A stretch of DNA of 64,000 nt, taken from Rotaria sp. Silwood1 (Eukaryota > Rotifera > Eurotatoria > Philodinida > Philodinidae). The notes under the pieces are model-generated. The model was given only the letters and a program-made list of their open reading frames with translations, did no database searches and was not told the DNA's origin. How positions within the stretch are numbered: position 1 is the first letter of the stretch; the number at the start of each line of letters is the position of its first letter. The position numbers and the translations under genes are program-made. Of the stretch, positions 49,749 to 60,352 are shown piece by piece. The stretch lies in the NCBI GenBank assembly GCA_905250075.1, contig CAJNOP010000178.1, forward strand, positions 197,586-261,585, read 5' to 3'.

Positions 49749-50240
49749 ATGAAGTTCGCTCATAGCCGGACGATACACGATCAAGACGAAAATGGCAGAT
49801 TGTACTCAGGTATCTTTCTTTCTCTAGTGATTTTGATATAACTAATAAACGAATCACATTCGATTATCAAGAAAATAGCCACGTCATCACTCAGTTATCC
49901 AAACTAAACGGTGCGTCGACATCGGTTCAGACGATAGCCAACGTTCCTCAAAGGTAAGTATACAATGTTGGGTTATTAGATTCAACAAGTAGACGAATCT
50001 TTCGTTTTAGACCATTGTTGAATAGTTCATTTGAATTGTTGTCCAATGAATTAATAATTTTGATAATGTCCTATCTATGCTCGACAGATCTTGTTCAATC
50101 ATTTTCTCGTCTCAATCGACGAATCGATTAGCTTGTTTACAAGTCATCACGTAATTTCACATTGCCGAATGACACATCCCCAGTTTGGTTAATCGAACAT
50201 AGATCGTTCGTTGAGAATGCCATTCAAAAGATGACTCTGA
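49749..50240 (+). pseudogene. F-box gene 5' fragment
   Basis: Three short exons join cleanly: 49749-49809 (MKFAHSRTIHDQDENGRLYS), 49872-49953 (ENSHVITQLSKLNG...) and from 50011 (PLLNSSFELLSNELIILIM, SYLCSTDLVQSFSRLNRRI). The splice sites (CAG/GTATCT, AAG/GTAAGT) restore frame across split codons, so the 5' structure is intact. The last exon has an F-box, then a TAG at 50129-50131. The same frame continues LVYKSSRNFTLPND, then WLIEHRSFVENAIQK, and ends by about 50240. The rest of a normal F-box/LRR protein is missing, replaced by an 11-bp minisatellite from 50395. Either a truncated pseudogene or a gene now making only a 67-aa product. Confidence 0.6.
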
Positions 50241-50394
50241 CATAGATGTCATAATACCATTACACTGAGTATCGAGAGCCAACCGTCAAAATACCCGCAG
50301 AGTAATCAAGTATATTCACTTTCTAGATCTATAATTTACGAACAGGAGTAATGACTTCAATACAAGGGGGAAAAAGCGAAATTTTCAGAGTGCT

Positions 50395-50635
50395 TACTCC
50401 CACCATACTCCCATTGTACTCCCACCGTACTCCCATTGTACTCCCACCATACTTCCACCGTACTCCCATTGTACTCCCATCGTACTTCCATTGTACTCCT
50501 ACCGTGCTTCCGCCGTACTCACATCGTACTCCCACTGTACTCCCACTGTACTCCCACTGTACTCCCATTGGACTCCCATTGGACTCCCACTGTACTCCCA
50601 CTGTACTCCCACCGTACTCCCGTTGTACTTCTTCC
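50395..50635 (+). repeat. 11-bp minisatellite, array 1
   Basis: About 22 copies of TACTCCCAYYG with variants TACTTCCAYYG and GACTCCCATTG. Because 11 is not a multiple of 3, each frame encodes an 11-residue repeat such as VLPLYSHRTPI, so long open frames here are a by-product. The left flank holds CAAGGGGGAAAAAGCGA, also found inverted beside array 2. Confidence 0.9.
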
Positions 50636-51367
50636 GAATCCATTTGATTTTGCTTTATAGCATCTGTCTTTACTACACCTTAACTATATTTTAACAGATG
50701 AAACATAGCGTTTCCATGCGCTACTTAGAAAAATTTCAGATGAAAGTAAAATCCATGTATTTCTAAAAATTATTTTTTGCAGCTGCATCCGTACAACTTG
50801 TAATAATGAATGTGAGTTGCTGGGAATTCATTATAGCATCGTAAAAAGAGTACCTTAATATGATGAAAACTAGCTTCTTTGTTTCAAACGCATGCTTATA
50901 AGAGTGCTGTCGTGAAAATAGTTACTGTTTTCAACAAGTGAATCTCGTCGAATGAAACGCAATATATATGAAGAACATTCATTTAATTTTTTTTCTTAAA
51001 TCATTCATATTTTCTTATTGATTCATCCACAGTTTGTAGAAAAAAGCCTGCAGTTGCAATTCTCCATAGTGAAACTTGGATGGGTACGAGAAAAAAAGAC
51101 AACGCGACTGTTTCGAAGTTTATATAAATAAAATCAAACAGACTATGTAGTATCTATAAACCATTTCTTATATGTATATAACTTTATTTCTAAGAGCCAA
51201 ATTTATCACCTACATTCTTAATCAATGAAAAAATTGCTATTTAATAATATTACTAATAAAAAAAATGAATACAACAATAAAATTCTTTGTAATAGAAAAA
51301 TAAATAACACATATGATTAAAGTCTAAGATATAAATAAACATATAACATAAAAAAATCTAAGTTTCT
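50636..51367. other. no gene recognised
   Basis: A+T-rich spacer between the minisatellite and the piggyBac remnant. Confidence 0.5.
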
Positions 51368-51371
51368 TTAA

Positions 51372-52062
51372 CCCTTTCAGTCCGGGTTTTATTTTTTTAT
51401 AATTTTAATATAAAAATAAGTTTTTTTTCTTAATTTTAATGGAAAAAAGTCAAAGAAATTTTATTTTTAATAATTTTTCAAAGTATGAAAATTTTTGAAA
51501 CATACATCGATACATAGGCCTACATTACATTCAGTACACTCATATCTGGTTTTTTTAGCAATATTATGTGCTGAACAAACTATACAACGTCTTTGTTTGT
51601 TTTCTGGTATTGTACTTATAAAATGTCTTTCTATAAGACGACTTGGATTATCCAATGATGGGCGTCCTCGTTGAGTTTTTACTTGAAAACCATATTTTTC
51701 AATTATTTGACCAATGATTTGCATACTAAAATCAATAAATGAAATATTTTTCTTTGTAATTTCTTTATATAATATAAAACAATCTAATATTGTCATATCA
51801 ATAATATGTATAAACAATTTTTTATACCATTTGATAGATTTTCAAATTGATTCTGATATATGCATCATCATATCAGATTTATCAACTAAACCCATGTTTT
51901 TATTATAATCTAAAATGTTTTTTTAACAAAAAATTAAAAAAAAGACTAAAATAGAAAAAATACGTTGTAATATAAATAAAAAAAAATTTATTGTATAATA
52001 TCACCCTCTATTTATAAATATTTAAACTGCGTCCTATATATAGGACAGCCGGACTCAAACGG
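51372..52062 (-). mobile_element. piggyBac remnant with TTAA ends
   Basis: Flanked by TTAA at 51368-51371 and 52063-52066, the canonical piggyBac target. The ends are CCCTTTCAGTCCGG and the complement of CCGTTTGAGTCCGG. The 691-bp element keeps only the transposase C terminus on the minus strand (51467 to about 51920). It reads DYNKNMGLVDKSD, KSIKWYKKLFIHIIDM, then RHFISTIPENKQRRCIVCSA and TECNVGLCIDVCFKNFHTL, the family's C-terminal zinc-binding region. One in-frame stop lies at 51842-51844. A perfect palindrome GTCCTATATATAGGAC sits 16 bases inside the right end. Confidence 0.88.
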
Positions 52063-52225
52063 TTAAATTGCACTCGTTGAAGACGATCAGACAACATGTG
52101 TGCTTGCCTTTCTTGCATGCACCAGCTTGCTGTAGCTTTATGCAAAAACAGTTTTTTATTACGTATATAAACAGAAAAGTATTTATGTGCATTGGCTTTT
52201 GACACTGATTGAACTAATCGCAATC
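52063..52225 (-). other. exon fragment interrupted by piggyBac
   Basis: After an acceptor (TTATATTTCAG on the minus strand) the frame reads GLRLVQSVSKANAHKYFSVY, then KKLFLHKATASW and LSDRLQRVQF. This composition looks like real protein. The TTAA used by piggyBac falls in the codon after QF; the uninterrupted exon would have ended a few codons later. I do not recognise the family. Upstream exons may lie near 52340-52500, where another minus-strand frame is open. Confidence 0.4.
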
Positions 52226-52515
52226 CTGAAATATAATAAGCAGATGTTAGAATAATTTTAAAGAAAGATTATTTTGCATTTGAATAATACAAAACCCTTT
52301 AATATATATGACTTCGGAGTAGCTGTAGTGACAGTTTTTCTATTTAAAAAAATTTATTTCATAAGATTCGATTGTTAGATGAAAACAAGTTCTTATACAA
52401 TATTTTGCCATTAATTTTAAATATTCAGTAGTAGAGTTTTCGAAGTAGTCAATCATTTTTAAATTATTTCTTATGAATAGCATCTCATTATGTGCTTGTA
52501 ACAGTATTAGCTTTA

Positions 52516-53651
52516 GACTTATATTTAAATGAGCAATAAAAAAATTGAAATGAGTAGTAATCAAATTGAGCAATAAAATATACTGAATGAGCAGTAAGAT
52601 TTTTTATCAGCAATACATATATTGTACGAGAAATTTATATTATGACTTAGCGATAATTATACTAAATGAGGAATAATTAGAAGAAATGAGCAGTAATAAA
52701 TCCGAGCAGAACATAAAATGTATATAAAAAGAGCAATAAAAATTTGTTTCTTACAATGGTAAGGGTTTTCTCGTCCTCAGAGTTTATGGCGAAACTGAAG
52801 TACAAAATAACTCCCTATTTAATTATGTAAATGGATAGGTTCTACAGGATCTGAGATTTACTAGAGTCTAGCAGATTTTAACAGGGTCTACAGAGTCTAG
52901 CAGGATCTCGCAGGGTTTAGTAGAGTCCCGATAGTTTCCAAGGGTCTAGCACGATCGAGCATGGTCTAGAAGGGTCAACAGAGTCTAGCACGATCGAGCA
53001 TGGTCTAGAAGGGTCAACAGAGTCTAGCAGGATCTACAGAATCTAGCAGCGTTTACAATATCCACCGGGATCCAAAGGACCTACAAGAGTCTAGCAGAGT
53101 GCATAGGATCGCGCGGGATCTATGAACGTCTGGCAATGTTTTATGTGACATCGATATTTAGTAATGAAAGAAGATTCTAATCTGTAATCTCACTGTCCTT
53201 ATACACTTAGTGTCATTCACCTCGGTTTTGCAATCTTTACGGGTCTTCTCGTGCTTGACAGATATGCGAAAATTGGTATCTTGACTATATTACAGCGTTG
53301 AAAACCTCTACCTAAGGCAAAATAGTGAAAATTTGTTCGAAAGAAAAAGAGACAGACCATTGAAAGCAAATATACTATTCGTACGATGATCAGTTATATA
53401 TATTTTATTCCTCTTGTTTCTTGCCAATCACAGACATAATAGTGCAGTTTTTCTCTTTTTTTACTGCTCGAATACGAAAATAATATTGTTACATGAAAAA
53501 CTATCTATTGCTCTTTTAATATTATAATACAGCTCATTTAATATTATAATATTGTTCAAATAAAGCTTTCTTACTGCTCACATATTACTGCCAAATTGTG
53601 TTTAAATTACTGCTCATTTCAATATTTTTGTTGCTCAACTAAATACAAGCC
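52516..53651. mobile_element. MULE-like non-autonomous element
   Basis: A perfect 9-bp direct duplication TTAGCTTTA flanks it (52507-52515 and 53652-53660). Ends GACTTATATTTAAATGAGC and the complement of GGCTTGTATTTAGTTGAGC form an inverted repeat that continues for about 45 bp and, more weakly, through sub-repeats of GAGCAATAA/GAGCAGTAA for 150-220 bp. There is no coding frame inside; the centre holds a 10-bp minisatellite. A 9-bp duplication with long inverted ends is typical of Mutator-like elements; the superfamily is an inference. Confidence 0.8.
52838..53120 (+). repeat. 10-bp minisatellite inside the MULE-like element
   Basis: Degenerate units of RGTCTAGCAG and GGTCTACAGA. A unit of about 40 bp (AGTCTAGCACGATCGAGCAT plus GGTCTAGAAGGGTCAACAG) is present twice in tandem near 52950-53030, showing recent slippage or unequal exchange. 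Confidence 0.8.
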
Positions 53652-53846
53652 TTAGCTTTATATGAGTATGAACAAGTACAGATAATATTTGATGACCGAT
53701 TTGCAGCCGCTCAGAACTCACTTTCACATCTCTCCAAATATTTCATCCAATTTTATACTTATTTGTAAGTATGGATGAACAATGAAATATTATGTAAATT
53801 CTATATAAACTCTACTAATACATTTTTTAGAAGATAGAGTGCTTAA

Positions 53847-54260
53847 CCCTAATTTGATCACGAATTTTTTTCTTTTTAGAAAAAAACTCATAACTTCTTT
53901 ACCCAGCATCCGTTCGAAGTACTTTTTAGTTTTCGGAATAGAAAAAATATTTCTCTATCTTTCTACCAATTTTTTTTCAAAAAAAATTATTGTTCAATGA
54001 ACAGTAGTCGTTAGAAAGAGACCTACTCAATTTTCTTTTCCGTTCTGCTCAATTCCTAATTCGATCATTGCAGCTATTTCGATAGGAAACTTCAGGACAA
54101 AAATTGTTTCGACATGAAAAGTGTCTTTAATTGCAAAATAAATTACACCATTCGATTCCTCAACTCAAAATCTATATATGTATATATTTTTTATTATTGT
54201 GAGGTGTAATTTTCATTGAGTTTTTCTTCTTACAATAAGATGTTGGTGATCAAATTAGGG
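53847..54260. repeat. element with 15-bp perfect inverted ends
   Basis: CCCTAATTTGATCAC at 53847-53861 and its exact complement at 54246-54260. Related motifs (CCTAATTCGATCA at 54056, CCTAATTTGATCA at 54297) lie inside and just outside. No target duplication is evident; the left end follows TTAA but the right does not. Probably a small DNA-transposon derivative. Confidence 0.55.
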
Positions 54261-54452
54261 AACTTTTCTTAATTCGATCACGCAAGCTATTTCAAGTTCC
54301 TAATTTGATCATCTGATGTAAAATACATGGAATTTCAAGGAGTGATTGAAAACTCGATGCGCGGCTCTCATCTTACGGAATCTTGACTTGGTCCTGTTAC
54401 AAAAGTTGTAGTATACATCAACAACTATCTATATACAGAATATATGAACGTT

Positions 54453-54525
54453 GTGGGTGTGGGTGGAGTGTAGGTATGAGATGTGGATCTTCTTTCATTT
54501 TAAACCCACACCCACACCAACACCC
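54453..54525. repeat. telomere-like hairpin 16
   Basis: Left arm TTGTGGGTGTGGGTGGAGTG, core GATCTTCTTTCATTTT (reverse of the AAGAAG-type core), right arm AACCCACACCCACACC with AACACCC. Confidence 0.85.
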
Positions 54526-55159
54526 GAAGTCATTTCTTCTATATTTTGTATATATAGCAGGAACATCTAATTGCGTATCAATCTAATACTTGCTCCTTTA
54601 TCTATGTGATATAATATTTGATATGGTAATGCCTTAATAATTTAGTCAAACGTCAAAATCTTAGGATTTGCAAAAACAATGAATTTGACTTTTGACAACA
54701 TAAAATAGAAAGATACTGGGAATTAGCTGAGAATGTTATTTCAAATTATTTGTATTTGACTAATATTGATATGATTTTTTTAATGATCAAATCGAGTTCT
54801 TTGGTTGATTCTTTTGCTGTGAGTTAAAGTTTATTGAAGTTTTAATCTCAAGTAATTTTTATTATTTGATAGAATATGGGTAGAATAAAAACGGATAAAT
54901 TACCATTTTCAAAAATTTATCATGGAATATATTGCTTAAAACAAGACTATACTACATTGTTGTTGTTTTCAGATACACGATGAGTTGTAGCAATCATAAG
55001 TGCTATTGGTAAAATACAAACTAGAAAAATTTGTAATTTCATAAAGTGTTCTGTTTCAAAAATTTTTATCCAATGTATTATTATATATCTTAATTTTAAA
55101 TAGTTTCATCTTTCACGAAGACCATTGCTTTGATATCTTGCAGCTGCTCATATTTCAGG
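54526..55159. other. no gene recognised
   Basis: A+T-rich spacer between hairpin 16 and the second minisatellite array. Confidence 0.5.
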
Positions 55160-55476
55160 GTACTTCCATGTACTGTTATTATACTTCTCTTGTACTTTCA
55201 TCATACTTCTGTGTACTTCCATCGCACTCCCATTGTACTTCCATTGTACTCCTACCGTACTCCCATCGTACTTCCAATGTACTCCCACAGTACTTCCATT
55301 GTACTCCCACCGTACTCCTGCTGTACCCCCATCGTACTCCCACCGTACTCCCACCGTACTCCCATCGTACTCCCATCATACTTCCATCGTACTCCCATCA
55401 TACTTCCATCGTACTCCCAGTATACTCCCATCGTACTCCCACTGCACTCCCACTGTACTCCCATTGTACTTCCAAA
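55160..55476 (+). repeat. 11-bp minisatellite, array 2
   Basis: About 28 copies of the same TACTCCCAYYG/TACTTCCATYG unit as array 1, more degenerate at its left end. It ends with one unit in reverse orientation (TATGGGAGTAG), then a flank GCTTTTTCCCCCTTG that is the inverted form of array 1's left flank. Confidence 0.9.
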
Positions 55477-55534
55477 AGTATGGGAGTAGATGAAGTATCG
55501 CTTTTTCCCCCTTGCTTCAATACCCCTTACATAA

Positions 55535-55646
55535 ACTATATATCGTACAAGTTGAGCGTTTTGAGTGGATTTGGTGTAACGACGTCATTCCCTCGGGGTA
55601 GTACACCAAAACCACTCAAAACGCTCAACTTTAAAAAGTATATAGT
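55535..55646. repeat. strong hairpin beside array 2
   Basis: Arms of 28 nt with one mismatch (GTTGAGCGTTTTGAGTGG at 55551 against its complement ending 55629) enclose a 23-nt loop with TCATTCCCTCGGGG. An outer stem ACTATATA/TATATAGT adds 8 bp. The following bases to 55780 are less A+T-rich than the surroundings and hold related motifs (TCATTACCTTTGGGGTAA). Confidence 0.8.
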
Positions 55647-55799
55647 TTCCATGGCACAGAGTGATATCATTACCTTTGGGGTAATTGCTGTTTCGCGGTG
55701 GATACCCGATGTAACGGGATTATGACATCACTCCTTTGATGTAATAAAATTCCCCTTGCATAGAAAGGATGCGCTAGTAGCGTCCGAGGAAGATTAGTC

Positions 55800-58128
55800 C
55801 TCTAGAAAATCAAAAATTAATTCAGTCGCACAGTTCGTACAATATTCGGTTCGTCACGAAAACTAGAAATAGGGTATTTAGAGATAATAAATATTCGATT
55901 ATGTTTGTTTGTTTGAACTCTTTATTTATTATATTCAAAGAACTTTTCTGCTTTTTGTTCAGAAAAAAGACTGAAGACATTCTCGAAAATTAATATATGT
56001 TGTTGTTGTCTAGATTAAAGATAAAGCACGGCGATGCATGGTTAAGCGAATGGATCCACCAAAGGATTTTCTAAAGAACTATATGGTTCGACACAGAATT
56101 TTGTGGCGAATTTTTCGAAGCCAAATTGAATCGCTTTTGTCGCTGACTCATTGACATCCAACCCCAAAATGATGTATTTTATGTTTGCTGCTCTGGTAGG
56201 AAATAAGTGTGTCTAATCATTTGTTCGTCCAGCTATGAATAGTCTCACTTGGAAGAGCAGATATTTCTGTACAAAGTCATACATGAATCATACAAGTGTA
56301 GTCAACTAATGGAAAAATTAAAGTGAGTAAATACTGTTTTTATCAGCTTTTGAGACATTACTTGAACGTTCATGCTCCTCAATCGCCTAAAAAACCTCTT
56401 TAAGATCGGCTTTCAATATTCGGAGTTTGATGCAGTTTTTCACGGGCTACATGATATTTTAGTTTTTGTTTCAAGATTTTATTGGATTATATTGTCCAAG
56501 AGCAAATACTGGCTAAATTAATGGATATTTCAGGTTGAAGCTTCTTGTTGATTTGCAACGTGCGAAGAAACTGGCTTTAAAGTTAACTTTCATATCGAGA
56601 CCTCGGTACAGTGCATCAAGAGGCGCACGCTGGTACGACGTTCCTGTTGATAGTTCATTGGCTTAAATTTTGCATGTGTGGATGTGTATGAAGAGAAGCC
56701 CAATACCAACATTTAATGAAGCAATTCTGGATTTTAGTCTACACAAACTGTTTGAATGAAAGAACAGTCGGTTTCCATGTGTGGATCTAGGTATGAGTAA
56801 AAAACTGACTGATATACAAACCGACTCACAGACATCCTCTGCAGCAAAGTATTACACTGAAGATAATCATTTTGTTGCGTTAGGGGTTTGTTTGAAAAAG
56901 AAAGACGTCAAACGATTTCCATCGTTTTATACGATTCATTGGAAGAACAGAACTAGGATACAATAATACAACTCAAACATATAAAGCATTGTAATACGTG
57001 ACTTCTTTTGATGCACTATTCAAGGCAACAGAAGAATTGTCCAGGACTTATGACTAGATAAATGGATTTCACCAAAGTGTCCTAAAAGTTCGACTGAAAA
57101 AAGAAAATCCAGCTGAATCGAAGTATCTCCACCTCGTTTCAGTAGCACAGATACCTGATACTTCATTAAGACCAACAAGGTCACATATGAAACTGCCCAC
57201 CGTGGTCATTTTAAGATACCTGAAAATTTTACCTATCGATAGTGTTTCAGAAATATATTATCGTGTCACTGACACAAGTCATGGAGACTGATACCCACCA
57301 CCACTTGAATAGGTGTAAGTATTAAGCTTCTTTGAACAGGATATGAGTGGGGTGGGTGTGATTGAGTGTTGATGAACATTGAGAGGAGCACCCAGATTAT
57401 CGTACTTACGACTGAATTATACGATTCTCAAATCCAATCTTTTGTCAAGAATATGGGTTTGTGTATAGGTTTGGAGTTACATTAGAGCAACAGAAGAGGA
57501 TTCTGAAATAAAAATACCGACACTTTTCGATAACATCATTAAACGCCAGAGTCCAACGTAAAATGAAAAAAATCGGAACTCTATTTGAGTTCGGCTAGAT
57601 AAACGAAATTCCAGTTTGAATTTCGTTTAGTATCAAAAAATTAGTATAAGTCTTGAATCAGAACTGTTCTGCGTAATGAGACTTCTAGGTGCATTCTGTG
57701 TGTGATGATAGAAAATATTAAAGGAATATATGAATGGAACAGAATTCTTAAATTGTATTTCTCTGAAACTTGCGTCCGAGTCTCGTTGTGACAGAAAAAA
57801 AGATAAAAAACCCACATCCATGCACCGAAATCTACCCTCATGACTACACCACCAGACTCAAATACCACATTGCAATCATGAAAAATCAAAATGCACATTA
57901 TCTGTTTTCACCAAATTCATATAAACGACGTATGTCCAAAGAACATCATTTACGCATTTTCATTCTTGTACTATAACATATTCTAAAGCAATATATTCAT
58001 CATTGAGTTAACTACATTGAAAATCAAAAAACTTTATTATTTTTTGAGAACAAAGCATGAAAAACGAGTGAATTCCATATTCAACAATTCGTTACAGTTC
58101 TACATGAAACCATCTTCAATATCTGTTT
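55800..58128. other. no gene recognised
   Basis: Spacer with weak, decayed telomere-like pairs near 56675 and 57296. Several short frames (for example 56781-56966) have no motif. Confidence 0.45.
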
Positions 58129-60352
58129 TCACGATTTATTGAGTTCTTTATTACGCTCAATCAATTTTCCTACACGATGCATAAGATCTACTTCGATCCG
58201 ATTGGCATCCAGATCTAGTGTAGTGAGTGTCTATGAGAAACAATCTAGATGAGTATATGAGAAATATAAAAAGAGAATGAAGATCACCATGTTATGTTTC
58301 AATCCTTCAGCTAAATGTTGTGCTCCAACAACTCCGATTTGATTCGAGGAAAGACGTAGTGTGGTGAGTGTCTGCGTAACAAAGTAGAGATAGATATATG
58401 AGACAAATGAATAGAGAATGAGGTTCACTGTATTATATTTTAATGCGTCAGCCAACTGTTGTGCTCCGAGATGTTCGATTCGGTTCGATGAGATATGTAG
58501 GGTGGTGAGTGTCTATGTGAAAAGCAGAGATCTGTATTGAAAAGATGAATAGAGAATTAGACTTACCGTGTTATGTTTTAATGCATCGGCCAAATCTTGG
58601 GCTCCAGCAGCTCCGATTTGATTTGAGGAGAGATTCAGTGTGATGAGTGTCTGTGTGGTAGAGTGCAGATCGATGTATGAGATAGATGAAGAAAAAAAAT
58701 GAGGGGGAAGGATAGAAGGAGCACCGTATTATATTGTAATGCATTAGCGAGATATTCCGCTCCGAGGTCTTCTATTTGATTCGAGGACAGCTCTAGTGTG
58801 GTGAGTGTCTATGTAAAAAGGGAGACAGCTATACTAGACCGACGCAGAGAAGATCATGGTCACCTTGTTCCGTTGTAAGGCATCAGCGAGATGTCGTGCT
58901 CCGAGATCTTCAATTTGATTCGAAGAGAGGTGTAGCGTTTTTAGTGTCTATGTCAACAAGTAGAGATCGGTATGTGAGAAAGATGAGAAGAGAATGAAGC
59001 TCACTGTATTATGTTGTAAGGCATCAGCTAAATGTTGTGCTCCGAGATCTTCCACTCGATTCGAGGAGAGATCTAATGTGGTGAGAGTCTGTGTGACAAA
59101 ATGGAGATTGATATATGAGAGAGATGAAGAGAGAATGAGAGTCACCGTATTATGTCGCAATGCATCAGCAAGGTGGTGTGTTCCGAGATCTTCGATTATA
59201 TTCGAAGAAAGATCTAGTGTGGTAAGTGCCTGTGTAACAAAATGAGGATAAGTATAAGACATAGATGAACAGAGAATGAAGGTCACCGTAGTATGTAGCA
59301 AAGCATTAGCTAAGTGTTGTGCTCCAAGGTCTTCGATTTGATTCGATGATAGATGTAGTGTGGTGAGTGCCTGTGTGACACAGTGTAAATAGATAAATAA
59401 GAATCATGGAGAGAGAATGAGCATCACCTTATTATGTTTTAATGCATAAGCCAAGTATTGTACTCCGATGTCTTCGATTTGATTTGAGGAGAGATCTAGT
59501 ATAGTGAGTGTCTGTCTAACAAAATCATGATAGATACATGATAGAGATGAATAGAGAATGACAATTACCGTGTTATGTTGTAAGGCATTGGCGAGATGTT
59601 GTGCTCCAAGAGCGCGGATTTGATTCGAGGAAAGATGCAGTGTGGTGAGTGTCTGTATGAAAAATTAGAGATCGGTATATGAGAGAAATGAGGAGAAGAT
59701 GAGAATCACCCTATTATGTTTTAATGCATCAGCCAGATGCTGGGCTCCAAGATCTTCAATTTGATTTGAGGAAAGACGTAGTGTGGTGAGTATCTGTGAG
59801 ACAATGTGAGAATAGATAGATGAGAGGGATGATGTGAGAGTAAGGCTCACTCTATTATGCTTTAATACGTCAGCCAGATGTTGTGCTCCAAGAGCGCTCA
59901 ATCTGTTCGCGGAGAGATGTAGTGTGGTGAGTGTCTACGTATAAAAGAGAAATAGGTAAGTGAGAGCTGAGTAGAGAATGCCAATCACCTTGTTATGTTG
60001 TAAGGCATCGGCAAGATGCTTTGCTCCTTGATCTCCAATTGCATTGCTCCAGAGTTGTAGTGTGGTAAGTGTCTATGTGGCAAGATGGAGATGTGTGTAT
60101 GAGAAATATGAAGAGAATATAAGGATCACCTTGTTATATTTTAAGACATTAGCCAGATGTTGTGCTCCGAGAGTTCCGATTTGGTTATCCCAGAGGTCTA
60201 GTGTGGTAAGTGTCTGTACGAAAAAGTATAGATAGGTACATGGGGGAAATGAAGAGAGTGAAGATCACTATGTTATGTTGTAATATATCGGCCAGATGTT
60301 GTGCTTCGCTGTCTCCGATTCGATGCCATGAGAGATCTAGTGTGGTGAGTGT
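58129..60352 (-). CDS. LRR-array protein, one repeat per exon
   Basis: Sixteen exons can be read on the minus strand. Fifteen are exactly 84 nt (high ends 60352, 60213, 60072, 59934, 59793, 59652, 59511, 59370, 59229, 59088, 58947, 58808, 58650, 58512, 58371), each one 28-residue repeat with the pattern TLTTLxLSSNQIExLGAQHL and then ADALKHN. This is the ribonuclease-inhibitor/NLRC3-type LRR, a horseshoe for protein binding. The last exon (58230-58129) reads TLTTLDLDANRIE, then LMHRVGKLIERNKEL and a stop. All junctions are phase 0, so repeats can be added or lost without frame damage. Visible coding is at least 453 aa. The 5' end is not resolved: an acceptor precedes the first listed exon, and the frame at 60444-60701 may or may not belong. 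No NACHT domain is visible. No breaks in any repeat. Confidence 0.85.

Noticed and set aside
50329-50694. Several overlapping open frames on both strands with repeats such as STVGVQWEYDGS or VLPLYSHRTPI
   Set aside because: They are by-products of an 11-bp minisatellite, open in every frame; not evidence for protein.
55130-55725. 195-aa and 119-aa open frames
   Set aside because: Same minisatellite artefact, running on into the hairpin sequence.
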